Notes under the pieces: generated by a model | Databases searched by the model: none | Seen by the model: only the letters and a program-made list of their open reading frames with translations | What the model was told of the DNA's origin: nothing | Assembly: GCA_964440295.1 (NCBI GenBank) | Contig: CAYTRT010000014.1 | Coordinates: forward strand, 1-32,743 | Direction: 5' to 3' | DNA length: 32,743 nucleotides | Source: CALIKS01 sp964440295 | GTDB taxonomy: Archaea; Thermoproteota; Nitrososphaeria_A; Caldarchaeales; Calditenuaceae | Shown here: piece after piece, positions 23,814 to 31,848 of the stretch | Layout of the letters: the number at the start of each line of letters is the position of its first letter | How positions within the stretch are numbered: the first letter of the stretch is position 1 | Program-made: the position numbers and the translations under genes

Positions 23814-24862
23814 CGAGAGACATAACGTTACTTGACAAAATTTACACTATTCCAAAGTTTTCAGAAATGACAAGAATGATAGACGAGCAGCCAACATACT
23901 ACAAGAAAGGCATCGAGCTTGGATGGAAAATAAAGAAAGAAGAAGTGGAATGTCCAAGGACTGTTTATTTCTACGGGCTAGGAGGATCTGGGATTGTTGG
24001 CCAGCTTTTCTCCGTAGCCTTCACGTCATATACTAAAGTGCCAATTATCGCGTCAAACGGCGTAAAGATTGCTGAGTGGCTCGGACCAGACGACCTACTT
24101 ATAGTTGTCAGTTATTCGGGAGAGACTTTCGAGGCTTTAAGAGCCTTTAACGAGGCGTGCAGGAAAAATGTGAGGGTCGTCGCGATGACCTCTGGTGGAA
24201 GCTTGGCAGAAATGGCCAAGAAGAACGGCGTGCAGCTCATAGAGCTCAGTAAGGGATTCCCGCCCAGGATGTCGCTGCCAGAAATGGCCGGAGCAGCCGC
24301 CTCAATGCTCGACAACATAGACGTGACGAGAAATGCAGCCAAAGCACTACTCGAATCTGCTGAGATGCTTATTGAAGTAGTTAAAGAAAACAACCCTAAC
24401 AATCCATTTGAAAACAATACAGCAAAAAAGGCAGCCACTCATCTTTATGGCAGCATTCCGGGAGTCTTCTGTTCCGGGCACCTATACGTCAGCGGAATAA
24501 GACTGAAGAATCAGCTAAACGAGAACGCGAAGTATCCCTGCATTGTCCACGAGATTCCAGAATCCATGCATAACACGCTGGAGGCATTACCATACTCGGA
24601 AAAGGACAAATACCTACTTTTTAGGAGTAGTAATGAGACGGTAGACGTCTCGTCTCAGATGAAATTCATCTCGTCTATTCTTGGTGATGCATCGATGGAG
24701 GTTAGGTTTAAAGGCAGCGTAGTATACGAAGCCATAGCGTCGATAATGTGGTCAGACTACGTCAGCATATATCTAGCAGCGCTTAGAGAAGTGGACCCAA
24801 TAACCGTGGCCCGTATAGCTGCGCTGAGGAAAGAACTAGAAAGGTCGATTAAAAAGACATAA
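23810..24862 (+). CDS. Bifunctional phosphoglucose/phosphomannose isomerase
   Basis: Interconverts fructose 6-phosphate with glucose 6-phosphate and with mannose 6-phosphate, the single-subunit enzyme used by many Thermoproteota. 350 residues: two SIS domains with YGLGGSGIVGQ near 57, VSYSGETFEAL near 99, MSLPEMAGAAASML in the linker, NQLNENAKYP with the conserved glutamate, and MHNTLEALPYSE with the conserved histidine. The ATG overlaps the CinA-like stop by 4 bp. It joins the FBP aldolase/phosphatase in a gluconeogenic route in this genome. Confidence 0.93.
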   Translation: MTRDITLLDKIYTIPKFSEMTRMIDEQPTYYKKGIELGWKIKKEEVECPRTVYFYGLGGSGIVGQLFSVAFTSYTKVPIIASNGVKIAEWLGPDDLLIVVSYSGETFEALRAFNEACRKNVRVVAMTSGGSLAEMAKKNGVQLIELSKGFPPRMSLPEMAGAAASMLDNIDVTRNAAKALLESAEMLIEVVKENNPNNPFENNTAKKAATHLYGSIPGVFCSGHLYVSGIRLKNQLNENAKYPCIVHEIPESMHNTLEALPYSEKDKYLLFRSSNETVDVSSQMKFISSILGDASMEVRFKGSVVYEAIASIMWSDYVSIYLAALREVDPITVARIAALRKELERSIKKT

Positions 24863-24892
24863 ATTATCCTAACCATATATTCAGCTCAGAAG

Positions 24893-25426
24893 ATGAAGTC
24901 TATTTACTCGATAAAGACAAGAATTCTGACAGCTCTAATCTGCACTATAATTCTATACGCTATTTTCGTTATCGGGTCTATAACGCCAGTCGATATAAAC
25001 ACTGCTCAGGACATGATTAAAGAGTTCAGAGACTTAGTAGCCGGAATAAACTCGGCCTTCGACATCTTCCTGAACAACTTTACAATTTCCTTACTAATGG
25101 CCATACCCGCCATAGGAGCCATAATCGGTGGATGGATAGTCTACAACACTGGATTAATAATATCCTCCTTTGCAAGCCTAGAGGGAATAAGCGTAGCCCT
25201 ATTACTGATCCTCCCAATAATAACGATATACGGAGTCTTAGAATTCATTGGGTATGGAGCAATGATGTCCGAAGGTATACTGCTTATCTATGCTATCCGT
25301 AGAAAAGGACTGAGAGCCGAGCTAAAAATTCTGCCAATAATAATCCTCATAAGCGCTGGAATTCTAGGACTGGCCGCGGTTATAGAATTCTCACTGCTAG
25401 AATTCGCCCAATCAATCAGTATATAG
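24893..25426 (+). CDS. SpoIIM-like (DUF95) membrane protein
   Basis: 177 residues with about five membrane segments. The diagnostic region is FLNNFTISLLMAIPAIGAI followed by VYNTGLIISSF, shared with stage II sporulation protein M and archaeal relatives. The C-terminal half has LEFIGYGAMMSEGILLIY. Archaea do not sporulate; the archaeal role is unknown. The ATG is 30 bp after the PGI/PMI stop, so it may be the third gene of that unit. A T-rich stretch follows. Confidence 0.82.
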   Translation: MKSIYSIKTRILTALICTIILYAIFVIGSITPVDINTAQDMIKEFRDLVAGINSAFDIFLNNFTISLLMAIPAIGAIIGGWIVYNTGLIISSFASLEGISVALLLILPIITIYGVLEFIGYGAMMSEGILLIYAIRRKGLRAELKILPIIILISAGILGLAAVIEFSLLEFAQSISI

Positions 25427-25434
25427 GAAAAAAA

Positions 25435-25457
25435 TTATTGTTATTGATTTATTTTTT
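25435..25457 (+). terminator. T-rich terminator after the SpoIIM-like gene
   Basis: Downstream of the stop the + strand reads TTATTG twice, then ATTTATTTTTT. T-rich tracts like this end archaeal transcripts. The next promoter (TTATATATAA, 25488-25497) follows closely. Confidence 0.45.
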
Positions 25458-25487
25458 GGCAAATTTTGAAAGAGTCAGATATAAAAT

Positions 25488-25497
25488 TTATATATAA
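25488..25497 (+). promoter_or_regulatory. TATA box of the winged-helix regulator
   Basis: TTATATATAA is centred about 34 bp before the ATG at 25526, giving a leader of about 8 nt. Confidence 0.5.
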
Positions 25498-25525
25498 CTA
25501 AAATTACGGTATATTAGTGAAATAA

Positions 25526-25858
25526 ATGGCTAGAATGCCTAAAGGATATTCTGAGCCACTGATACTAAAGACACTGCTAAATGCATCACTAACCGTTTCG
25601 CAGATAGAACGTAAAACAAGAATAAAAAAACCAACGATTTATCTCTCGGTGAACAGGCTGAGGCGAAAAGGTCTCATTAAGGCTGGAAGAGAAAAGAGAA
25701 ACAAGAGATGGATGCTGACACAAAAGGGGAGAATTGCTGCTAAGAATAGAATCTTGGGTGAACGCATAGTTAGCAGAATAATTAACCAACTACGTAAGGC
25801 GTTATCACTTGGAATCAGCATGAGAGAGATAGAAAGAATGGTGCTGTCTAAGAAATAA
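25526..25858 (+). CDS. Small winged-helix DNA-binding protein
   Basis: 110 residues. A winged helix-turn-helix is clear: ILKTLLNASLTVSQIERKT then IKKPTIYLSVNRLRRKGLI as the recognition helix, and a wing with REKRNKRWMLTQKGRI. The remainder is a basic helix (RIINQLRKALSLGISMREIERM), perhaps for dimerisation. It has its own TATA box. The last 11 bp overlap the convergent prepilin peptidase gene. Whether it regulates that gene, the SpoIIM-like gene or itself is unknown. Confidence 0.82.
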   Translation: MARMPKGYSEPLILKTLLNASLTVSQIERKTRIKKPTIYLSVNRLRRKGLIKAGREKRNKRWMLTQKGRIAAKNRILGERIVSRIINQLRKALSLGISMREIERMVLSKK

Positions 25859-26570
25859 ATAGTTTAACTACATGAGAGAAGATATCGCCGAAGAGCAGAT
25901 CAATGACGAATCCAACGGTGATAAAAACGACTAGGGGGATGGAGGGAGTTGCCCATTCCCCACTAGATAGTGGAGACCAGAAACTCTCTATTGAGGGTGA
26001 GAAATTAAATCTTCGTCTCCCATTCTCCGTACGCGTTTCCATCGGCCCCCAAAACTTATGCTTATCCGGGTTCCTTATCTTCGTGCCTAATAGCAAAGCA
26101 ATAGCTTTCCTTACAAAATGTTCATTAATTCCTTCAAAAAGATTCTCCTTTTTTATCAATATTCTATAAAGATTCAGTGGCAACATGACGAGCGGGATTG
26201 ATAGAGAAGATATGAGTCCATTTAGCAACGTAGATATTGGTAAGAATGGATGAATTCTAACACCATTAAATGCGAGTGGCAAGAGGAGCGCTATCATTAT
26301 TAGTGCCTTTGCATCTGCCCCTCCATAAAGTCCCGCCTTGTAGAACCCGATGGCGAGAGCGATGGTAAGTATTATTGAGATTATCAATAAATAAGAATGG
26401 GCTGCGCCCTGAATAACCAGCTGGTCATATAGCATTATTGGGAACCCAACGAGGACTGCGGCAATCCATACCCAGTCATCTATCTCACGCTTTTTCAGGT
26501 CGAGATAAGAAGCGTAAATTAGGGCTAAGAGAACAATTACTACGTCTACTGTGTATAGCGTAGAGGGCAT
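25848..26570 (-). CDS. Prepilin/pre-archaellin peptidase (A24 family)
   Basis: A membrane aspartyl protease that cuts class III signal peptides of archaellins and pilins. 240 residues with about six membrane segments. The two catalytic aspartates are D24 in YASYLDLKKREIDDW and D86 in LYGGADAKALI, matching the GxGD-type FlaK/PibD family. An unusually long soluble stretch (about 140-215, rich in charged residues and ending FWSPLSSGEWATPS) precedes the last membrane segment. The ATG at 26570 follows an AT-rich tract that may be its promoter. No pilin or archaellum gene is nearby. Confidence 0.88.
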   Translation of the reverse strand: MPSTLYTVDVVIVLLALIYASYLDLKKREIDDWVWIAAVLVGFPIMLYDQLVIQGAAHSYLLIISIILTIALAIGFYKAGLYGGADAKALIMIALLLPLAFNGVRIHPFLPISTLLNGLISSLSIPLVMLPLNLYRILIKKENLFEGINEHFVRKAIALLLGTKIRNPDKHKFWGPMETRTENGRRRFNFSPSIESFWSPLSSGEWATPSIPLVVFITVGFVIDLLFGDIFSHVVKLFIS

Positions 26571-26611
26571 AATAATTTTTAAAAAATACCTACTAATTAG
26601 GCTAGTCCAGA

Positions 26612-27892
26612 CTACGGCCAGACTCCAAGCGTCTTTAGGGCTAGCCCAACTCTGTCAACGGCAAGGCATAGAGCGGCTGAACGCATATCTACCTCGAACT
26701 TCTTAGTGTAAGACAATGTATCCTTAAACGAAGCAACGAGCTTGTTCTCAAGCTTAGTCAATACTTCTTCCCTGCTCCATTTCTCTCTCTTCAAGTTCTG
26801 CACCCACTCAAAGTAGCTCGTGGTTACGCCTCCAGCGTTTGCTAGGACATCAGGAACAATGAATACTCCTTTTTCTCTAAGTATCTTGTCTGCTTCTGGC
26901 GTCGTTGGGCCATTAGCTCCCTCCGATATGATCTTTGCCTTTATCGACTCTGCGTTATCCTTGTTAATCGCTCTCTCAAGCGCTGCAGGTATGAGAATAT
27001 CGACGTTGAGCGCGAGTAGTTCCTCATTCGTGATTGTCTTAGAGCCGGGGAAGCCTATGACGCTTCCAGTCTTCTTCTTGTACTCTAGTAGTGCTTGGAC
27101 GTTTATTCCTTCGGGCTTGTATATCCCGCCCTTAGAATCGCTGGCAGCAACTATCTTTCCTCCCCACTCAGCTAGGTATTTGGCCGCATAGTAGCCTACG
27201 TTTCCGTAACCTTGTACAGCAACTGTGAGGTTGGACATGTTTAGTCCTAAGTGCTTGACGGCCTCTCTGGCGCCTACAGCTGTTCCGAATCCTGTCGCCT
27301 CTTCTCTACCCTCACTTCCCCCTAGGTATACCGGCTTCCCTGTAACTACTTCTGGCGTTAGGTATCCTCTAATCTGGCTGTAAGTATCCATTATCCACGC
27401 CATTGTCTGTGCATCTGTATAGACATCAGGGGCAGGAATGTCGACGTAGGGACCGATGATGTCGTAAATCATGTATGTATACCTACGGGTCAGGCGCTCC
27501 AGCTCGTTTTTTGATAGAACTTTAGGATTACACGCAACTCCGCCTTTTGCTCCTCCGTAGGGGAGGTCCACGACTGCGCATTTGTAAGTCATCAACATGG
27601 CTAATGCGATGACCTCGTCTAGGTCGACGTTAGGATGATACCTGATTCCGCCCTTGTAAGGCCCGCGTGCATTGTTATGCTGAACTCTATACCCAACGAA
27701 GACCTTAACTTCTCCGTTATCCATCTTTACGGGAATGGAGACTGTCAGCGTCCTCTTAGGAACTCTTAGGACCTCATATACATCATCACCGACATTGGTT
27801 ATCTCGACAGCCTCTTTGACTTGTCTAAGAACCATCTCAAGGAAAGCGGCGCCTCCTTTAGACTCATTCTTAGCTGAAGATGGTTGGGACAT
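26612..27892 (-). CDS. gdhA: Glutamate dehydrogenase
   Basis: Interconverts glutamate with 2-oxoglutarate and ammonia. 426 residues, the usual hexameric type. Visible marks: YRVQHNNARGPYKGGIRYHP, the catalytic lysine region DLPYGGAKGGV, PAPDVYTDAQTMAWIMDTYS, and the nucleotide-binding VAVQGYGNVGYYAAKYLAEWG. The ATG at 27892 has a TATA-like TTTTATTATT about 30 bp upstream. Monocistronic; links carbon and nitrogen metabolism. Cofactor preference cannot be told from sequence by eye. Confidence 0.96.
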   Translation of the reverse strand: MSQPSSAKNESKGGAAFLEMVLRQVKEAVEITNVGDDVYEVLRVPKRTLTVSIPVKMDNGEVKVFVGYRVQHNNARGPYKGGIRYHPNVDLDEVIALAMLMTYKCAVVDLPYGGAKGGVACNPKVLSKNELERLTRRYTYMIYDIIGPYVDIPAPDVYTDAQTMAWIMDTYSQIRGYLTPEVVTGKPVYLGGSEGREEATGFGTAVGAREAVKHLGLNMSNLTVAVQGYGNVGYYAAKYLAEWGGKIVAASDSKGGIYKPEGINVQALLEYKKKTGSVIGFPGSKTITNEELLALNVDILIPAALERAINKDNAESIKAKIISEGANGPTTPEADKILREKGVFIVPDVLANAGGVTTSYFEWVQNLKREKWSREEVLTKLENKLVASFKDTLSYTKKFEVDMRSAALCLAVDRVGLALKTLGVWP

Positions 27893-28087
27893 ATCCGGGC
27901 AAGAATTAAATATGCAGCCAATAATAAAAGGATATTTTTTGCTGAAAAACTACTCACAAACTATAAGAATGTTGACGTCGTAATCTAAATATGCATACAA
28001 TTGAGTTTAAATTCATACATATATGTACCACATCAATAAAAGATATTTAGTCAAGTCGAGCTTTACCTCTGTATAGTAGCTGGGCCG

Positions 28088-28702
28088 GTGAAGCATTTGG
28101 GCAGAGAAGTCACATTTGAGGGAAACAAATTCCTAGTTTTAACTTGGGAAGACATCATGTCTCACGTCGAGACGCTAGCCAAAAATATCAAGGATACCTA
28201 TATCTTCGACGCAATAATAGGAATACTTAGGGGCGGGCTATTCGTAGCTAACTTGCTGTCCGATATACTCGCCATAGATGAGGTCCATCCGCTCGGAATA
28301 AGAAGCTACACCGACATAGAGCATAGAGGCGAGGTTAAGATCTATCACTGGCCAAACCTTCCATCAATGGTCAACAAGAAGCTACTGATAGTTGACGACG
28401 TCTCAGACCAGGGAAAAACATTAAGGGCGGCGGTCGAAAAAGTGGTGAAGCCTCTTGGGGCATCAGAAGTAAAGACGGCGGTCCTACACGTGAAGCCGTG
28501 GACAAGCTTCATGCCTGACTATCACGTAGTCACGACATCCTGCTGGATACTATATCCGTGGAGCAGGTACGAAAGTGTCAGGCACCTTGGTAAGCGATTA
28601 ATACAGAAAATGGGACTTGAGGGCGCGACTCGAGCCCTCTCAACACTACTCAACCTTGACTATGAAAAGGTAAGTAGCACGCTAAAAGAATCCTCTTATT
28701 AG
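28088..28702 (+). CDS. Purine-type phosphoribosyltransferase
   Basis: 204 residues. Type I PRTase features: GILRGGLFVANLLSDIL for the beta-loop, a flexible hood with SYTDIEHRGEVKIYHWPN, and an intact PRPP loop LLIVDDVSDQGKTL. The C-terminal part (WILYPWSRYES) resembles Gpt/xanthine-hypoxanthine transferases. It probably salvages hypoxanthine, guanine or xanthine. The start is GTG at 28088, with a TATA-like AAAGATATTTAG about 40-50 bp upstream. This intact loop contrasts with the degenerate one in the regulator at 15.7-16.4 kb. Separated from the MtaB gene by 57 bp on the same strand. Confidence 0.87.
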   Translation: MKHLGREVTFEGNKFLVLTWEDIMSHVETLAKNIKDTYIFDAIIGILRGGLFVANLLSDILAIDEVHPLGIRSYTDIEHRGEVKIYHWPNLPSMVNKKLLIVDDVSDQGKTLRAAVEKVVKPLGASEVKTAVLHVKPWTSFMPDYHVVTTSCWILYPWSRYESVRHLGKRLIQKMGLEGATRALSTLLNLDYEKVSSTLKESSY

Positions 28703-28759
28703 ACGCATGCCTGATAAGTAGTATCACGTTAATATCAAGCCGAGGAGATTTATGATTAG

Positions 28760-30061
28760 ATGCCTAGAATCTACGTGGAGAGCTATGGCTGCTCAGCGAA
28801 CCTCCAAGACTCACAGATAATGATGGGCCTCTTACTGAGGGCTGGATACGAGTTAGCGTCAAGCCCCAACGACGCAGATGTCTCGTTGATTAATACCTGC
28901 ATCGTCAAGACGCCGACAGAGCATAGAATGATCCATAGAATTAGGCAGCTAAGCATGATTGGAAAGCCCCTGATAGTGGCGGGATGCATGGCTAAGGCTG
29001 AACCCGACGTTGTAGGCAGGATAAATCCCCAAGCCAGCCTAATTGGGCCCAACTCGATAGACCGAGTAGTCGATGTCGCAAACAATGCCCTCAGAGGAAT
29101 AAGGACAAGCATACTGGAGGACTCACTTGCCGAAAAGCCGGAGCTGCCTCACGTAAGGCTGAACCCAGTTATAGAGATAGTCGAGATAAGCACGGGCTGT
29201 CTCTTGAACTGTTCTTTCTGCCAGACAAAACTAGCAAGGGGAAATCTCAGAAGTTATAGGCCCGAGACGATCAGAAGACAGATTGAAGTTGCTGTAAATG
29301 ATGGTTGCAGGGAGATCTGGCTGACGTCTCAGGACAACTCTGCATACGGGTTAGACATTGGGACAAACCTCGCAGAACTGTTGTCAAGCATCTGTAGATA
29401 CATCAATGGAGAATATTTAATCAGGGTCGGGATGATGAATCCACTTCACTTAAAGAAAGGGCTGCTCAATAAACTTGTAAAGGCATATGGCGACCAACAC
29501 CTATTCAAGTTTTTGCATCTATGCGCACAAAGCGGAAGCGACGACGTATTAAGAGACATGAGGAGGGGATATACAGTAAGCGATTTTTATGAGTGCGTTA
29601 AGGCCTTTAGAGAAGTACATCCAGACCTAACGCTAATGACCGACATAATAGTAGGATACCCAACTGAGGACGAAAAGGATTTCGATGCCTCCGTCAAACT
29701 AGTAATAAACGTAAAGCCAGACTTCGTCAACATATCGAGATTTTATCCGCGCCCCGGAACGGCTGCTGCTAGACTTAAGCCACTGCCGCCCAACGTGTTG
29801 AATGAAAGAAGCAAAATGCTCACAGAGATATGCAGGAAGATTGCGCTTGAAAAAAGTGAGCGATGGATCGGCTGGGAGGGGCCGGTACTAATAGATGAGA
29901 TCGGAGAGCACGGCGAATTAATTGCGAGGAATATCTATTATCGCCCAATAGTAATCAATGGTCAGGATAGATCGTTGTTGGGAAGGATCGTTAACGTCGA
30001 GGTAGTCGAGGCAAGGCCTTACTGCCTAATTGGAAAGATTAGGTCGGCCTCCTCTAATTGA
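28760..30061 (+). CDS. tRNA-t6A37 methylthiotransferase (archaeal MtaB/CDKAL1-type)
   Basis: A radical SAM enzyme that methylthiolates N6-threonylcarbamoyladenosine at position 37 of ANN-decoding tRNAs. 433 residues: N-terminal domain with cluster cysteines C11 (ESYGCSANLQDSQ), C47 (NTCIV) and C76 (AGCMA); radical SAM core with C147, C151 and C154 (CLLNCSFC); C-terminal TRAM domain (about 370-430). The sequence form is that of the eukaryal-archaeal branch. The ATG at 28760 follows GAGGAGA about 12 bases upstream. Its last 8 bp overlap the convergent metalloprotease gene. Confidence 0.92.
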   Translation: MPRIYVESYGCSANLQDSQIMMGLLLRAGYELASSPNDADVSLINTCIVKTPTEHRMIHRIRQLSMIGKPLIVAGCMAKAEPDVVGRINPQASLIGPNSIDRVVDVANNALRGIRTSILEDSLAEKPELPHVRLNPVIEIVEISTGCLLNCSFCQTKLARGNLRSYRPETIRRQIEVAVNDGCREIWLTSQDNSAYGLDIGTNLAELLSSICRYINGEYLIRVGMMNPLHLKKGLLNKLVKAYGDQHLFKFLHLCAQSGSDDVLRDMRRGYTVSDFYECVKAFREVHPDLTLMTDIIVGYPTEDEKDFDASVKLVINVKPDFVNISRFYPRPGTAAARLKPLPPNVLNERSKMLTEICRKIALEKSERWIGWEGPVLIDEIGEHGELIARNIYYRPIVINGQDRSLLGRIVNVEVVEARPYCLIGKIRSASSN

Positions 30062-30548
30062 TGTAGGTAACGTTGTCCATGTCAAACTCCTTTACGATCT
30101 CAAAGTCTTCACTAAGCATTGTGGGATTAATAGTTGCTATTTCGGGAAAAACTTTTAGTATTTCCTCGTTGGCGACTGAGTATGCTGGGTGGGCCGTGCC
30201 CAAGGTCTCCCTCGTCAAGCTTCTAACCAGCATTCTTACGGTTTTCTCGTCGAAAAATCCAAGAGAATGAAGATATTCGTGTAAGAGAACTGTAAAGATA
30301 TAGCCGTTCACCTCTCTCTTGGGCCTGTTTATTCTTTGCAGTGCCTTCAGTACTAGTTTGTTTAGGACAATGCTGTTGGAGCCCACTTCGTGGTAGGCCA
30401 ATATGAATGAAGGTGCTTCGCTTAGTATAAGCATAAGCCCAGCGCGTCTAAGTCCCAGTTTTGACTCTACAACGTGCTTAACGAGCCTGAATATCTCGTC
30501 GAAGCCCATAGCCTCATCTAATTTTTCCCTTAAGTCTTGGATGGTCAT
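30054..30548 (-). CDS. Putative small HEXXH metalloprotease
   Basis: 164 residues; no named family recognised. The zincin signature HEYLHSLGFFDE is at 90-101, with H90, E91 and H94 as expected zinc/catalytic residues; H120 in GTAHPAY could be the third ligand. The N-terminal third is helical and charged (DLREKLDEAMGFDEIF); no signal peptide or membrane segment is seen, so it should act in the cytosol. The ATG at 30548 has a TATA-like TTTTTATATCG near 30580, about 30 bp upstream, fitting a nearly leaderless mRNA. Divergent from UPF0147, convergent and overlapping MtaB. Peptidase activity is inference. Confidence 0.72.
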   Translation of the reverse strand: MTIQDLREKLDEAMGFDEIFRLVKHVVESKLGLRRAGLMLILSEAPSFILAYHEVGSNSIVLNKLVLKALQRINRPKREVNGYIFTVLLHEYLHSLGFFDEKTVRMLVRSLTRETLGTAHPAYSVANEEILKVFPEIATINPTMLSEDFEIVKEFDMDNVTYIN

Positions 30549-30683
30549 AACTTAACGATAATAAGCCGACTCGATATAAAAACTAGAGCGAAATAGCCAA
30601 TCCGTTGTATAATGGGTATACACGAGGCTCGGAGAATATATATTAGGGATACATACATTTTTGAAAGGGCAGCTAAGAACCCT

Positions 30684-30691
30684 GAGGTGAT
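30684..30691 (+). promoter_or_regulatory. Strong ribosome binding site deciding the UPF0147 start
   Basis: GAGGTGAT is a textbook archaeal Shine-Dalgarno six bases before a TTG at 30698-30700. In-frame TGA codons directly upstream exclude an earlier start. A TATA-like AATATATATTA near 30643-30653 completes the promoter. Confidence 0.65.
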
Positions 30692-30697
30692 GACGAG

Positions 30698-30973
30698 TTG
30701 TCAACAAGTAGTTGGGAGCAAAAAAGACAGCAGATCGTCCAAATACTTGAAACCATCTCGAATGATACCAGCACCCCGAGGAACGTCAGAAGAGTAGCTA
30801 AGTCTGCCGCCGATGAGCTCTTCAACGAGAAGTACTCGCCGCCCGTTAGGGCAGCCAACGCGATAGAGATGATAGAGGAGATAATATCTGACACTAATAT
30901 CCCGACATTTACTCGAACTCAGTTATGGCTTGCCATCTCTTTATTAGAGACGATTAAGTCTGGACAAGTATGA
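30698..30973 (+). CDS. UPF0147 family protein
   Basis: 91 residues matching the archaeal UPF0147 family: ISNDTSTPRNVRRVAKSAAD near residue 20, then SPPVRAANAIEMIEEIISD, and PTFTRTQLWLAISLLETI at the end. It is a small helical protein conserved in archaea with no known function. The start is TTG with a strong ribosome binding site. Just after the stop a 9-bp inverted repeat lies in the 3' untranslated region. Confidence 0.9.
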   Translation: MSTSSWEQKRQQIVQILETISNDTSTPRNVRRVAKSAADELFNEKYSPPVRAANAIEMIEEIISDTNIPTFTRTQLWLAISLLETIKSGQV

Positions 30974-30976
30974 AAA

Positions 30977-31015
30977 ATTCGCGTCCCGAGAAAGCCAGTG
31001 AGGTCAGACGCGAAT
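30977..31015. repeat. 9-bp GC-containing inverted repeat in the UPF0147/FKBP convergent gap
   Basis: ATTCGCGTC, 21 bases, then GACGCGAAT, perfect. It starts three bases after the UPF0147 stop and ends 34 bp before the FKBP stop. It could fold as a stem with a 21-nt loop in either transcript's 3' end. No T-tract follows on the + strand. Confidence 0.5.
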
Positions 31016-31049
31016 CCACGAGCATGAGCTATCTATCTTCTCAGACTAA

Positions 31050-31823
31050 TTATTGAGATGGCTTTTCTTCACGCGCCTTAGACTCTTTCTCATACTCCTC
31101 AACGAATACGACTTTCTCAACGTTGGGTATTAGATCCATCACTTCGCGTGCAACAACTTGCTTGACCATCTGTAACCCAGATAATAGATACAGGTCTTTC
31201 GGGAGCTTAATAGTGACGGTTGGTTTTTCAAGTATTATCGTCGTATTTTCTCTGTTTGCTTCAGGTATCCTCGAATGTAGCAGTGAGTAGATCTTCTCTA
31301 TGTCGTCAGTAATTATTTTCCTGACCCACACATCGCAGAGAAGGGTTTTACCAGCCAAGTAGTGGTTGAAGTCTACTTGGACTCTACCGGAGCCGATGCT
31401 CCTAATGTATCCCTCACGGCCATTTATTATGACCTTTGACCCCACACCGATGGGCTGTTCCACATCCTTAAACTTCCTAAGGGGAATCACCTTTACCTTC
31501 GAGGGGTCACGCTCGCCAAAAGCCTTCTCAGGGGGAATCTCAAATGACTTGTATCCGCCTACCGGCATTCCGACCAGCTCGTCCTCGATGGCCTTCAGAA
31601 TGAATCCTCTTCCCACGATTGATAACCTGGGCTCGTAGGTCCGCATGGTGTCGGTTATTCCGGCTTTTCTTGCCTCCTCCTCTATTGAGGTATCCACGAG
31701 CTCGCCTGACTCCTTTGTCTTAATGACGTAGTCTATCAAGACAAAGCTCCCCGCGCTTACAGTCTCAGCAGTGGCAGTCTCTTGATTCTGTTTTTCCTCG
31801 CCTCGACTCTCTTCGGCAACCAT
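31050..31823 (-). CDS. FKBP-type peptidyl-prolyl isomerase, SlyD-like long form
   Basis: A folding helper that isomerises peptidyl-prolyl bonds. 257 residues. An acidic, low-complexity N-terminus (about 1-22) precedes FVLIDYVIKTKESGELVDTS, the first strand of the FKBP core; LSIVGRGFILKAIEDELVGM and EIPPEKAFGERDPSKV follow, then a chaperone insert domain and DFNHYLAGKTLLCDVWV. A C-terminal extension (about 175-257) ends in a charged tail. This is the archaeal long FKBP. The ATG at 31823 is about 30 bp from a TATA-like AATATTTAAAG, so the mRNA is probably leaderless. Confidence 0.93.
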   Translation of the reverse strand: MVAEESRGEEKQNQETATAETVSAGSFVLIDYVIKTKESGELVDTSIEEEARKAGITDTMRTYEPRLSIVGRGFILKAIEDELVGMPVGGYKSFEIPPEKAFGERDPSKVKVIPLRKFKDVEQPIGVGSKVIINGREGYIRSIGSGRVQVDFNHYLAGKTLLCDVWVRKIITDDIEKIYSLLHSRIPEANRENTTIILEKPTVTIKLPKDLYLLSGLQMVKQVVAREVMDLIPNVEKVVFVEEYEKESKAREEKPSQ

Positions 31824-31848
31824 GGATATTGGATTAACAATCGATGCT

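Noticed and set aside
30687..30693. GTGATGA as a possible box C of a C/D small RNA
   Set aside because: No box D or internal C'/D' at suitable spacing; the bases are part of the UPF0147 ribosome binding site.
30612..30797. A 61-codon + strand reading frame starting with ATG at 30612
   Set aside because: It overlaps the start of the well-supported UPF0147 gene in another frame and covers that gene's TATA box and ribosome binding site; it has no family-like sequence.
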